Shown here: in pieces, positions 27,359-36,700 of the stretch
How positions within the stretch are numbered: position 1 is the stretch's first letter
Layout: each line of letters begins with the position of its first letter
Origin: Gammaproteobacteria bacterium
Lineage (GTDB): Bacteria > Pseudomonadota > Gammaproteobacteria > Chromatiales > Chromatiaceae
Length of the DNA stretch: 50,697 nucleotides
Direction: 5' to 3'
Assembly: GCA_019136395.1 (NCBI GenBank)
Contig: JAGVUH010000082.1
Span: 1 to 50,697, forward strand
Program-made: the position numbers and the translations under genes
Notes under the pieces: model-generated
Seen by the model: only the letters and a program-made list of their open reading frames with translations
Database searches by the model: none
What the model was told of the DNA's origin: nothing

Positions 27359-29490
27359 TGGTTACCCGTGCCCCTACGCAGCAATTGGAAGGCGACGTCA
27401 TTCAGGTGATATTCGCCAAGGAGAATGGCTGGGCGGTCCTGTTGCTGAAAGAGCGGTCTTCCGGGCGCCAGGCCCGGGTCACGGGCGTCGCGCCCGGGAT
27501 TTCCGCCGGGGAACAAATTTGCGCCTATGGGGACTGGGTGGAGGATAGCCGCTATGGGCGCCAGTTCCGCTCCTCGACGATTAAAATTGCCCCGCCCGCC
27601 AGTCCGCAGGGGTTGCGCGCCTTTCTCGCTTCCGGCGTGATCACCGGCATTGGCGCCGCTTATGCGGAGCGGTTGGTCGAGCAATTCGGTGATGAATTGA
27701 TTCACGTCCTCGACCATACGCCCGAGCGCATTCGGGAGGTGCCGGGGATTGGCCCCGCGCGCCTGGCCCAGATCACCGCCGCCTGGGCCAAGCATCACCA
27801 GGACCGGGATCTGCTGATGTTTCTGGAAGGCCAGGGCGTGAGCGCCGCCAAGGCGCAGCAGATCATGGCCCATTTCGGCGACCAGACGCTGGGCATTGTG
27901 CGCAGCACGCCCTACCGGCTGATCGAAGTCCGGGGCTTCGGTTTCCTTACCGTTGATGGCATCGCCCGGCGCCTGGGCGTCGCCGCCACCGACCCGCAGC
28001 GTCTGCGCGCCGGGCTGGTGCATACCCTGGAAACGGCCGCTCAGTATGGGCATTGCGCCCTGCCGCCGCCGCGGGTGTATGAGCAGGGAGCGCAATGGCT
28101 GCAATGCGCCGCCGCGGCGTTGGCGCCGGTCGGGACCGCGCTGGAGGACGATGGCCGGCTGGCGCGCCGCTCCTTCGGCGGGGAGGATCTCCTCTATCTG
28201 CCCCGGCTCGACCAGGCCGAGGCGCGCGTCGCTGACTGGGTGCGCGCACGGCTCGCGGCGGTGCCGGCCTGGTATCGGGATGGCCTGGCGGATGAGGCTG
28301 GCACGATCGCGGCGGCGGAACGGCGCTGCGGGCTGACGCTGTCCGCCTCCCAGCGCGAGGCGGTGGAACTGGCGCTGCAGCACGGGATCGCGATCATTAC
28401 CGGCGGTCCGGGTTGCGGCAAAACCACCACGACCCAGGTGATCATCGAGGTGCTCCAGCAGTATGGGGCCAAGATCCTGCTCGCCGCGCCCACCGGCCGC
28501 GCGGCCAAGCGCCTGGCCACCGCCACGGGTCATGACGCCAGCACCATCCACCGCCTGCTGTGGACCAACAGCCAGAACAGCGGCGGCCTGTTGGCCGACG
28601 TGGTGCTGATTGATGAGGCGTCGATGGTCGACGTTGAGGTGATGGCCTGGCTGCTCGAAACCCTGGCGCCGACCACCACCCTGCTGCTGGTGGGGGATGC
28701 CGATCAGCTGCCCTCGGTCGGTCCGGGGCGCGTGTTCGACGACCTCATCGCCAGTGGCGCCATCCCGGTGGCGACCTTACGCGAGGTGCACCGGCAGGCC
28801 GCCGACAGTCACATCATCCAGGCGGCGCACGCCATTCGCGCCGGGCGGGTGCCCCCCCGCGGCGATAGCCGCGAATACGTGGCCCTGGCGGTGGCGAGCG
28901 CCGCGGACATCGCCGCCTGCGTCGAGGAGTGGGTGTGTGACCGCCTGCCGCAGACCTACGGCTTTCATCCCCTGCGGCAGATCCAGGTGCTCAGCCCGAT
29001 GAAGCGCGGCGCGGCCGGCACCGTGGCGTTGAATGTGCGCCTGCAACGGCGGCTGAACCCCAATCTGCCGCCGGAGCGCGTCGGGTCCGCCCTGCCGTTC
29101 GCGCACGGGGACAAGGTGATCGCGACGGCGAACGATTACACCAAGGAGGTGTTCAACGGCGACGCCGGGTTTGTCCGGGATATCAACCCGGCGGACGACA
29201 CCCTGACCGTCGAATTCGATGGCCGGGCGGTCACCTACACCCGCCGCGAAAGCGAGGGCCTGCTGCTGGCCTATGCCTTGACCGTCCACAAAAGCCAGGG
29301 CTCGGAATATGACGCGGTCATTATCGCCCTGGCCCGGGAGCATTACCCGGTGCTGTCCCGCTCCCTGCTGTATACCGCCATCACCCGCGGCAAGCGCTTT
29401 GGCGCCATCCTCTACGAGGAGGGGGCGTTGGAGCTGGGCCTGCAGAGTCACAAGGATCCGCGCATCACCGGGCTGCGCCATCGCTGTTGA
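27355..29490 (+). CDS. recD2: RecD2-family SF1B DNA helicase
   Basis: The product has 711 residues, normal for RecD2 (RecD/TraA family 5'-3' helicase acting without RecBC). The N-terminal part starts LEGDVIQVIFAKENGWAVLLL (OB-like), then helix-hairpin-helix segments (VPGIGPARLAQI and ALAHFGDQ-like repeats) to about residue 200. The helicase core has Walker A GGPGCGKTTTTQ (350-361), APTGRAAKRL, DEASMVD (420-426), GDADQLPSVGPG and LREVHRQ. The end has HKSQGSEYDAVI and YTAITRGK. The start is fixed by the ATGA overlap with the leader ORF. It is convergent with P4, with 9 bp between the stops. It probably handles forks or recombination intermediates of the element. Confidence 0.93.
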   Translation: MMVTRAPTQQLEGDVIQVIFAKENGWAVLLLKERSSGRQARVTGVAPGISAGEQICAYGDWVEDSRYGRQFRSSTIKIAPPASPQGLRAFLASGVITGIGAAYAERLVEQFGDELIHVLDHTPERIREVPGIGPARLAQITAAWAKHHQDRDLLMFLEGQGVSAAKAQQIMAHFGDQTLGIVRSTPYRLIEVRGFGFLTVDGIARRLGVAATDPQRLRAGLVHTLETAAQYGHCALPPPRVYEQGAQWLQCAAAALAPVGTALEDDGRLARRSFGGEDLLYLPRLDQAEARVADWVRARLAAVPAWYRDGLADEAGTIAAAERRCGLTLSASQREAVELALQHGIAIITGGPGCGKTTTTQVIIEVLQQYGAKILLAAPTGRAAKRLATATGHDASTIHRLLWTNSQNSGGLLADVVLIDEASMVDVEVMAWLLETLAPTTTLLLVGDADQLPSVGPGRVFDDLIASGAIPVATLREVHRQAADSHIIQAAHAIRAGRVPPRGDSREYVALAVASAADIAACVEEWVCDRLPQTYGFHPLRQIQVLSPMKRGAAGTVALNVRLQRRLNPNLPPERVGSALPFAHGDKVIATANDYTKEVFNGDAGFVRDINPADDTLTVEFDGRAVTYTRRESEGLLLAYALTVHKSQGSEYDAVIIALAREHYPVLSRSLLYTAITRGKRFGAILYEEGALELGLQSHKDPRITGLRHRC

Positions 29491-29502
29491 GCGTCCCGCT
29501 CA
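29488..29502. terminator. Stop-to-stop hairpin between recD2 and P4
   Basis: TGAGCG (29488-29493) and CGCTCA (29497-29502) are complementary with a TCC loop. The two arms contain the stop codons of the two convergent genes. The stem is short and has no T-run, so termination is uncertain. Confidence 0.3.
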
Positions 29503-32500
29503 CGGCGGCGGCCACTGGACCGCGGCGCTGGCCTGGTCCTTGTCATCGCGGGCCACCAGCGTCACCGCCGCCACCCCCCGCTGCATCGCCTGCCGGCTGA
29601 GGCGGATGGCGCCGCCCCGGGTGGTCACCGCCTGCTCCGCGCCGTTGTCGGCGTAGCGGATCACCCAGTGGTAGCGGCGGATCTCACCCTGTGCCGCCGT
29701 GCAGCGCGCGTGCAGGGTGCGGGGCTGGCCGGCGGGCATGACGCTGTCGATCGTGCAGTGCGGCGGGACGCCCGTGGTCAGGACCAGCCCGCGCAGATCG
29801 TCCGCCGTGCGCCCGTAATTGGTGCGGATCGCCACCCGCACCCGATGCTCCCCGGGGGTGTCGAGCGGAAAGCGCGCGCCCTCGCGCGAGGTCAGGGCAT
29901 GTTCCCGGTCGTCCACCGTGAGGGTCACCGTTTCGATCACCTCGGTCTCCGTCAAGCCAGCGACCTCCCAGGTGGCGGTGACGGTCTCCGGCGCGCGGCG
30001 CCAGGGATCGGCGGCGGTCAGGGTCAGGGTGACCCCCAGGGGCGGCGGCTCCAGGGCGTCAAAGACGTGGCTGAGCTCGGCCGCGTGCCCGTGGGTGTCG
30101 CGCACCCGCGCGCTGACGGCATGGCTGCCGGGCCGGTCATAGCGCACCACGATGCCGGCGTCCTGGCGGTCTTCGATCACCCCCCCGGGCGGCACGTCCC
30201 AGGTCGTCGTCACGGGTTCCGCGCCGAGGGCGTCGGGCGGATCGGGTTTGAGTTCATAGTAGACCCGCGCCGGGGCATAGGGACGGAGCGTCTGGGTGAA
30301 CAGGCGCCAGTCCGGCCAGCGGTAGGACCAGATCTCCGGAGCGAGGGTCACGCTGGCGCGGGTGGCGTCGGCGTGGCCTTCCAGCCAGTATTCATAGCGC
30401 AGGGGGCGATCGCCGGCCGCGGGGGTGTAGTGGACCTGGGGGCCCGCCACGCGCGTGCCATCGGGCAAGTGCCACTGGCCGCCCAGGCGCCAGCCGCTGT
30501 CCCCGGTGGCGTCGAGGGTCGCCGCGGTGTGCGCGTGATAGGTGGCGGGCTCCCCGGCGCGCACCCGGGCCGGGCCGCTCAGGCGGGGTGGGCGCAGGGG
30601 CGGGAGTCCCACGTGCAGCGGGCGGCGCACGGTGCGCCAGGCCTCGGGCACCTCCGGCGCGTCCGCCCGGCGCGCGGCGACCGTCACCGTCAGCGCCCCC
30701 GGCAGGTCCGCCCCCAACGCGTGGGTCGCGCCCTCCAGTTCGACCGGGGGCGCCGCGCCATCCGCGCGCTCCAGGCGCCAGCGATAGCGCAGCGGCGCGG
30801 GGTCGCTGGAGACCACCCGCCAGGGGGTGGCGCGCCCGAGGTAGGTGTCGGCAAAGCCCACCAGCGCGATGTCCGGCACGTCGAAGGCGCGCAGCGTGAC
30901 CACCGGCGCCACCTGGGTCGCGCCGCTGAAGCGATTGACGCTGGTGACGCGATACTGGCGGGCACCCGCGGCGGTCAGGGTGGGGGCATAGGCCAACCCC
31001 GGCGGGGTGAGCGCCGCGGGCGGCACGGGGGTCCAGGTAGCGCCGTCATCCGCGGAGCTCTCCCAGCGCACCTCACCCAGGGCCGCGGCCTGCTCCGGCC
31101 GGGCCAGCTCCACCCGCAGGTCGGCCACGAAGGGCACGGCCCCCTGGGGGCGGGGGGCGCGCAGGGTCACGGCCACCGGGGCCGGGTCCGCCACCGTCAC
31201 CGCCAGGGGGGCGGAGAGCAGGCTCTCCAGCCCGTCGCCGTCCGCCGTGCGCCGCTCGGCCCGCACCGCCAGCGCCAGGTCGCCCGCGGGCAAGGAGACG
31301 TCGGCAAAGACGAAGGCGCCCGTGGCGGCGGTCAGCGCCTGGGCCGCGGTCAGGGCCGTGGGCGGCTGACCGGCGGTGAGCTGGCACAACTGCACCTGCC
31401 AGCCGCCGCCCTCGGGCGGCAGCGGGGCGGACAGGCCGAACAGGCGCCCGTGGACGGTGACGGGCGCGCCCGCCAGCGGCGGCTGGTCGAGGGCCGCCAG
31501 CCGGGGGGTGGGCGTCGCCGCCCCGGGGCGCCGATCCAGCCGGGCCTGGGCGGTGAGGTGCGGGGCCGCCGGATAGTGGGCGGTCGCCGTAATCCGCGCG
31601 GGCGCGTCCGGCAGACGTGCCTGCACCTGGTGATGCGGCGTGGCGTGGGTCTGCTCGTCGAGGGTGAGCGTCAGGCCGGGGTAGTCCCCGCGGGCGACGA
31701 CGTGGGCGGCGCGCTCCGCGGCCGGCCACGGGCCGTCGGCGGTATAGGCCTGCCCGGTTGGGTTGTCGCTGACCGGGATGACGAACAGGGCCGGGGGCCG
31801 CGGGCGGGCCAGGGCCAGGGTAAATTCCCGGGCCTCGCGGCCGGGGAGAAAGCGCCCCGGGCCCTGCGGGTCAGCGAACACGAGCAGTCCCGGCTGGTAG
31901 CGGATGCGCGCCGTGCTCCCCTCCCCCGTCACCACGCCGCTGAGTTGGGCCACCTCGCTGTCCGCGACCTGCGTCAGGCCGTCCGGGAGCTCCAGCCAGC
32001 GCAACGCGCAATAGCGAGTGGCCCGCCCCGGGGCGGCGCGCGGCAGCGGCTCGCGCACGACGCGGACGCCGTCCGCGCAGCGGGGGTCGCCACTGCTGGC
32101 ATGCACACGGACCGGCTCGACGTTGGCGGCGAACTGGGCCTGGCTCGCGCGCAGGTCGATGGCCGCGCCGGGATCCCACAGTGCCAGGGGCACGCGCACG
32201 TCGGGGGCGTGCGGTTCCGAGACCCGCAGGTGCAACAGCCCCCCCGCCCCCGCGGGCACGGGGCCGGTGGGCAGAGGGGCGATCGGCAGTTCCAGCCGGC
32301 CGGCGTGGGCGTCGACGTCGACATAGGCGATAAACCGTTCCTCCCCCGGGTGGAGGGTGACCTCCCCGAGGCGATAGGCCAGCGGCGCCGAGGCGTCCAG
32401 TTGGGCGTCGACCCGCACCACGCCGGTGAGGGGCGCGGCCGCCGGCGTCCCATACAGGGCCAACGGCTCGGTGCGCAGGATGTCGACCGCCTGCTCCGCC

Positions 32501-33735
32501 AGGGCCTCCGGCGCGAGCAGGGCCACGGGCAGCGTCCCGGCCTCCGGCGCCACGGTCACGGTGGGGATGACGTCGAGAAAGGCGTCATTGACGACACACG
32601 CCCCGGCGGCATCGCAGGCTTGCAGCAGGAAGGTGGCCGCGCCGCTGAAGCCCGGCTGTGGCAGGGCCCGCAGGGCCGCGCGCGCCGCGTCCAGTTCCAG
32701 ATACACCCCCTCGGGCGGCGACAGCAGGGAGAGCTGATGCTGATCGTCCGCGTCGGCGTCCAGCACCAGCGGCGTCACATAGTCCGTACCCTGGCCCTGT
32801 TTGGTCACCAGGGTGAGGAGCACGCGCGCGGGCGGATCATTGACCGGACGCACGGTGACGCTGACCCGGGCATCGGCGCAGGCCTGCGCGGCATCACAGG
32901 CGGCGATGAAAAAATGATCCTCGCCGTGAAAGTCTGCGGCCGGGGTATAGGTGATCTGCTGCCGGTCCGGCGTGGCGGCGGCCTCCCCGTGCGCCGGAGC
33001 GAGGGTGACGGCCAGGTCGTAGCGGTCCGCCGGATCGGGATCGCGCACCGTGACGGCCAACGGCGTGGGGCCGGCGTCCTCGTCGAGCGCCAGCGGGGTC
33101 ACCGTCAAGCGCGGCGGATCGTTGACATTGCGGATGCGCACCGGCACCGCCGCCTCCACGCAGGCGCCGGCCTCATCGCACAGCATCAGGTCGACGCGCG
33201 CCGTGCCGGTGACCCCGTAGTCCGGGGTGAAGCGCAGCCGGTCCTGTTCCAGGGTCGCGCGGCCGCGCTCACTGCCGATGATCGCCAGGGTGGGCGGGCG
33301 GCGGGCATCCGGATCGCTGACGACCAGCGGCATGGGGGCGGACGGCAGGTCCTGGTGGGTGGTGAGCGTCAGCGGCGCCAGGGCCGGGGGATCATTGACC
33401 GGCGTGACCCGGAGCTTCACCGTCGTCGTGTGACAGCGTGCCGGCGCCACGCACCACGCCAGGGTCGCCGCATCTTCCCCGTACCAGTCTTGCGCCGGGC
33501 GATAGCGCCAGCCCTGGTCCCCGTGCTCGATCACCCCGTGTGGCGGCGGCACGGTGACCGCGAAGGTCGGCGCGTCGCCCCCTGCCAGGCTGCCCGGGAC
33601 GCGCGATTGCCAGGCGCTGGGCTCATCCTCGCGCAGGGTCAGCGTCACGTGGTCCGTGTCCGGCGCCTGCGCGCGCGCGACGCCGCTGAGCAGGGCGACG
33701 CCCAGCAGCAGGACCGCCCCCCACCCGCGCGTCAC
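29500..33735 (-). CDS. Giant secreted protein P4 with four cadherin-like repeats
   Basis: GTG at 33735 overlaps the P5 stop as GTGA, so translation is probably coupled; the product has 1411 residues. The signal peptide reads MTRGWGAVLLLGVALLSGVARA. Four cadherin-like repeats of about 90 residues follow (about 23-388). Each has a PxxDxxG segment, a cysteine pair (for example MLCDEAGACVE, AACDAAQACAD) and, after the first three, the linker VNDPP. The remaining 1020 residues are the shared C-terminal module, lacking the first Ig-like unit present in P1-P3. It ends PPHCTID...ARCTAAQGEIRRYHW...RDDKDQASAAVQWPPP. It is the last gene of the run that starts with the transfer genes. No membrane anchor or outer-membrane barrel is visible. 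An extracellular fibre or adhesin used in mating contact is inferred. Confidence 0.85.
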   Translation of the reverse strand: MTRGWGAVLLLGVALLSGVARAQAPDTDHVTLTLREDEPSAWQSRVPGSLAGGDAPTFAVTVPPPHGVIEHGDQGWRYRPAQDWYGEDAATLAWCVAPARCHTTTVKLRVTPVNDPPALAPLTLTTHQDLPSAPMPLVVSDPDARRPPTLAIIGSERGRATLEQDRLRFTPDYGVTGTARVDLMLCDEAGACVEAAVPVRIRNVNDPPRLTVTPLALDEDAGPTPLAVTVRDPDPADRYDLAVTLAPAHGEAAATPDRQQITYTPAADFHGEDHFFIAACDAAQACADARVSVTVRPVNDPPARVLLTLVTKQGQGTDYVTPLVLDADADDQHQLSLLSPPEGVYLELDAARAALRALPQPGFSGAATFLLQACDAAGACVVNDAFLDVIPTVTVAPEAGTLPVALLAPEALAEQAVDILRTEPLALYGTPAAAPLTGVVRVDAQLDASAPLAYRLGEVTLHPGEERFIAYVDVDAHAGRLELPIAPLPTGPVPAGAGGLLHLRVSEPHAPDVRVPLALWDPGAAIDLRASQAQFAANVEPVRVHASSGDPRCADGVRVVREPLPRAAPGRATRYCALRWLELPDGLTQVADSEVAQLSGVVTGEGSTARIRYQPGLLVFADPQGPGRFLPGREAREFTLALARPRPPALFVIPVSDNPTGQAYTADGPWPAAERAAHVVARGDYPGLTLTLDEQTHATPHHQVQARLPDAPARITATAHYPAAPHLTAQARLDRRPGAATPTPRLAALDQPPLAGAPVTVHGRLFGLSAPLPPEGGGWQVQLCQLTAGQPPTALTAAQALTAATGAFVFADVSLPAGDLALAVRAERRTADGDGLESLLSAPLAVTVADPAPVAVTLRAPRPQGAVPFVADLRVELARPEQAAALGEVRWESSADDGATWTPVPPAALTPPGLAYAPTLTAAGARQYRVTSVNRFSGATQVAPVVTLRAFDVPDIALVGFADTYLGRATPWRVVSSDPAPLRYRWRLERADGAAPPVELEGATHALGADLPGALTVTVAARRADAPEVPEAWRTVRRPLHVGLPPLRPPRLSGPARVRAGEPATYHAHTAATLDATGDSGWRLGGQWHLPDGTRVAGPQVHYTPAAGDRPLRYEYWLEGHADATRASVTLAPEIWSYRWPDWRLFTQTLRPYAPARVYYELKPDPPDALGAEPVTTTWDVPPGGVIEDRQDAGIVVRYDRPGSHAVSARVRDTHGHAAELSHVFDALEPPPLGVTLTLTAADPWRRAPETVTATWEVAGLTETEVIETVTLTVDDREHALTSREGARFPLDTPGEHRVRVAIRTNYGRTADDLRGLVLTTGVPPHCTIDSVMPAGQPRTLHARCTAAQGEIRRYHWVIRYADNGAEQAVTTRGGAIRLSRQAMQRGVAAVTLVARDDKDQASAAVQWPPP
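32570..33670 (-). repeat. Four cadherin-like repeats in P4
   Basis: Four units of about 270-290 bp with the same layout as in P5: EDxPS near the start, DPD, a Y/F-x-P-x-x-D/Y-x-x-G motif, a cysteine pair five to seven residues apart and the VNDPP linker. Confidence 0.7.
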
Positions 33736-36700
33736 GGCCGCGCCTCCGGCGCCCAGGTGACCACCGGCGCGGCGTGGCCCTGATCGTCCCGCGCGATGAG
33801 CTCGATCCTTGTCACCGCCCGCGCCTGGTCGGCCTTGCCCAGCTGAATGCGCTGGCCACCGTTTTTCAGCTCCACGCGCCCGCCATCAGCGAACAGCAGG
33901 CGCCAGTGATAGCCGGCGACGCGGCCCAGGGGCGCGGTGCAGACGGCGCTGATCGCGGCGTTGCCCGGCAGGGGCCCGCTGACCTCAATCTGGCACCGCG
34001 GCGGCGCGGGGCGCTGGACCTGGATCCGGGTCCGCTCCGCGAGGCTGCGGCCCTGGGAGGTGCGTACCTGCAACACGACCTCATGCTGGCCCGGCGTCTT
34101 CAGGCGCAGGGCGGCGGTCGCGGGGGGGTCCGTCTGCACCAGCTCGCCGTCGAGCAGGAGCTGGACGGCCGTGACCGTTTCCCCGGCGGCCAGTCCCTCG
34201 ACCGACCAGCGCAGGGTCGTGTCCAGCGGCGCCCGTTGCCAGCGATCGGCGAAAAAGGTGCGCACGGAGGCCAGCAGTGGCGGGGGATCGGCAATCGTCA
34301 GCCGGTCCTCCACCGTCTGCTCGCGGCCCTGGGCGTCGGTGACGGTAAAGCGCACCGCATAGTCCCCCGGGGCATCGAACTGGAGCAGGGCGGTATGCCG
34401 GTCGTGGGACAGCACGGTCACCCCCGCGGGCAGGTCGAGGCTATAACGCAGGTCCCGGCCCAGGCGCAGATCGCGCAGCCCGGCGGGCGTTGCGGGGACC
34501 AGGGCGTAATACACCCGGGCCGGGGTCTGCGCGCGCAGGGGGCGCCGTTGCAACTGCCAGCGTGGCCAGGGTCGGGCATGGGTGTGGAGGGGCAGCCGGC
34601 TGGTGACGCGGGTAGTCGCCTCATGGCCGTCGAGCCAGGCGCTGTAATCGATGTGGGCGTCGTCCGCGCCCACGGTGTAGACCACGCTGTCGCCGGTCGC
34701 CACCCGGCCGTTGGGCAGGCGCCACAGCCGGCGCACCGCCGGCGCCAGCGGCGCGGCCGGGTCCAGCACCGGCTCCTCGGGACTGTGGAAGCGGGCGACC
34801 TGACCTTCGTACACGGTGTAGGGCCCGAACAGGGTCGGCGCCCGCAGGAATGGCGGCGCGACCAGCAACTGCCCGGTCCAGGTCGCCCAGGCCGCCGGCA
34901 GGTCAGGCGCGGTGACGTACTTGGCCCGCACGGTGACCGGGTGGCGGCCGGGGTGATCCGCGGCCAGCTCGACGCTGGCGCCCGGCGGGGCGGCGACCAG
35001 CGCGGGTGAGGACCACTGATATTCGATGGCGTCCGTCCCGCTCTCCAGCACCGACCACCGCACCGGCCGGCCGAGGACGGTTTCGGGATAGCCCTGCACG
35101 CGCAACGGGGGCCGCTGATAGGCCTGTACCGCGAGGGGCGGCGAATAGGTGGGCGGCCCGCCGCCCCGCGGCGTGACGCGCAAGCGGTAATGATAGACGC
35201 CCGGTTCCCGCACCAGGAGCGGCAGGGTCAAGCGCAACTCGGGCGCGGTCGCCGTCGCGATCTCCTGGTAGGCCCCGTCCGGGTCGGGGGCCATTTCCCA
35301 GGCCACGGCCGCTACCTGGGCGAGGGCGGCCGCGGGCAGTCGCGCGGTGAGGGTCGTGGCCAGCGGGGCCTGGCCCTGGCGGAGGTCGGCGTCCAGGGTG
35401 ATGGCTGGCGCGGCGTCGGGGTCGGTGAGGATGACGCGCAGCGGCGCGGAATGCACCCGCTGCCCGGTGCCATAGGCATCGAGCGCTTCGGCAAAGAGCT
35501 GGAATTCCCCGGGCGCCTGGGGCGGCAGCGTCAGGGTGAAGGGCGCCGCGCCGGTCTCGATTTCCGGGCCGACGGCTTCCTCCGGGCCGCCCGGCGGCTG
35601 GCGGAGCAGCTGCACGCGCCACCGCCCGGTGTCGTCCGCCGGCCGGTCCGGGGCGGCGAAGTCCACCAGGGCGCCGTGGATCACCAGCGCCGCATCGGCG
35701 CGCTGGATGAGCGTCGGTCCGCCCTGCAAGGTCACGGCGCTGCCGCGGCCAGGTTCGCCGAGGGTCAGCTGGGCGGTGGCGGCGTGCGCCGGGGCTTGCG
35801 AGTAGGCCGCCGTGAGCCGGTAGGTCTGTGGGCGCCGCGCTGCGGTCACGTCCGCCTGGACCGTGGTATTGGCGCTGTGCACGGCAATGCCCTCCGGGTC
35901 CGCCCCCCCGATCGGGTCGAGGGTCAGCGTCAGGCCGGGATAGGGCGCCCGGGCGCTGACCTGCGCCACCGCCGTGGCCGGCAGGGGCCAATAGCCGCCC
36001 GCGGGTCCCGGGAGGTCGGTGGTCGCGTTGGGACGGAACAGCAGTTCCGGCAGCGGCGGCGCGATCACCTGCAGCTCCAGGCGGCGCTCCCCGGCGGCCG
36101 GGAAGAACCGCGGCAGGCCGAGGTGATCGAAAAACACCAGGCCGGCGCGCCAGACGAGGGTGGCCACCGGGTCCGGGGTCGTCACGCGCCCCGACAGGCT
36201 CGCCCCCGCGGCGCGGCGGTCGGGCTCCAGGCCGGGGGGGAGAGCCAGCCATTCCACCGCACAGTAGCCCCGGCTGCGATCGCGCCGGGGGAAGGCGGCG
36301 GCCGAGGTCCAGGTCAGGACCGTCCCGGCGCAGTAGTCGCTGAGGTCGGCGACGGGAATCTCGAGGCGCTGGACGTCCCGCGCCACGACCGTCGCCGTCG
36401 GTTGCGGCGCCAGCAGGCGGGCCGGATTCCAGGTGGAGAGCTGGACCCCGATGTCCTCGGTCAGGAGGTCTTCCACCCGGATCGTCAGCATCCCGATCGC
36501 GCCGTCCGGGGCGCTGGCGGGCGCGGCAAGGGCCAGCGCCAGGGCAATACGTCCCCCCGCGGCATCGAAATCATAGTCGGGCACCGTCAGCGTGCCACCC
36601 GGGACGAGCGTGGCGGTGCCCAAGCGCAGGTCCGCCCGCCCGTCGGCGGCGTAGCGCAGGGTGAGCGGGTGTTTGCCCGTCACGCGTTCGCCGGTGTCGC

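Noticed and set aside
27037..28551. 504-codon - strand frame antisense to recD2
   Set aside because: It overlaps a well-supported helicase gene and shows no domain.
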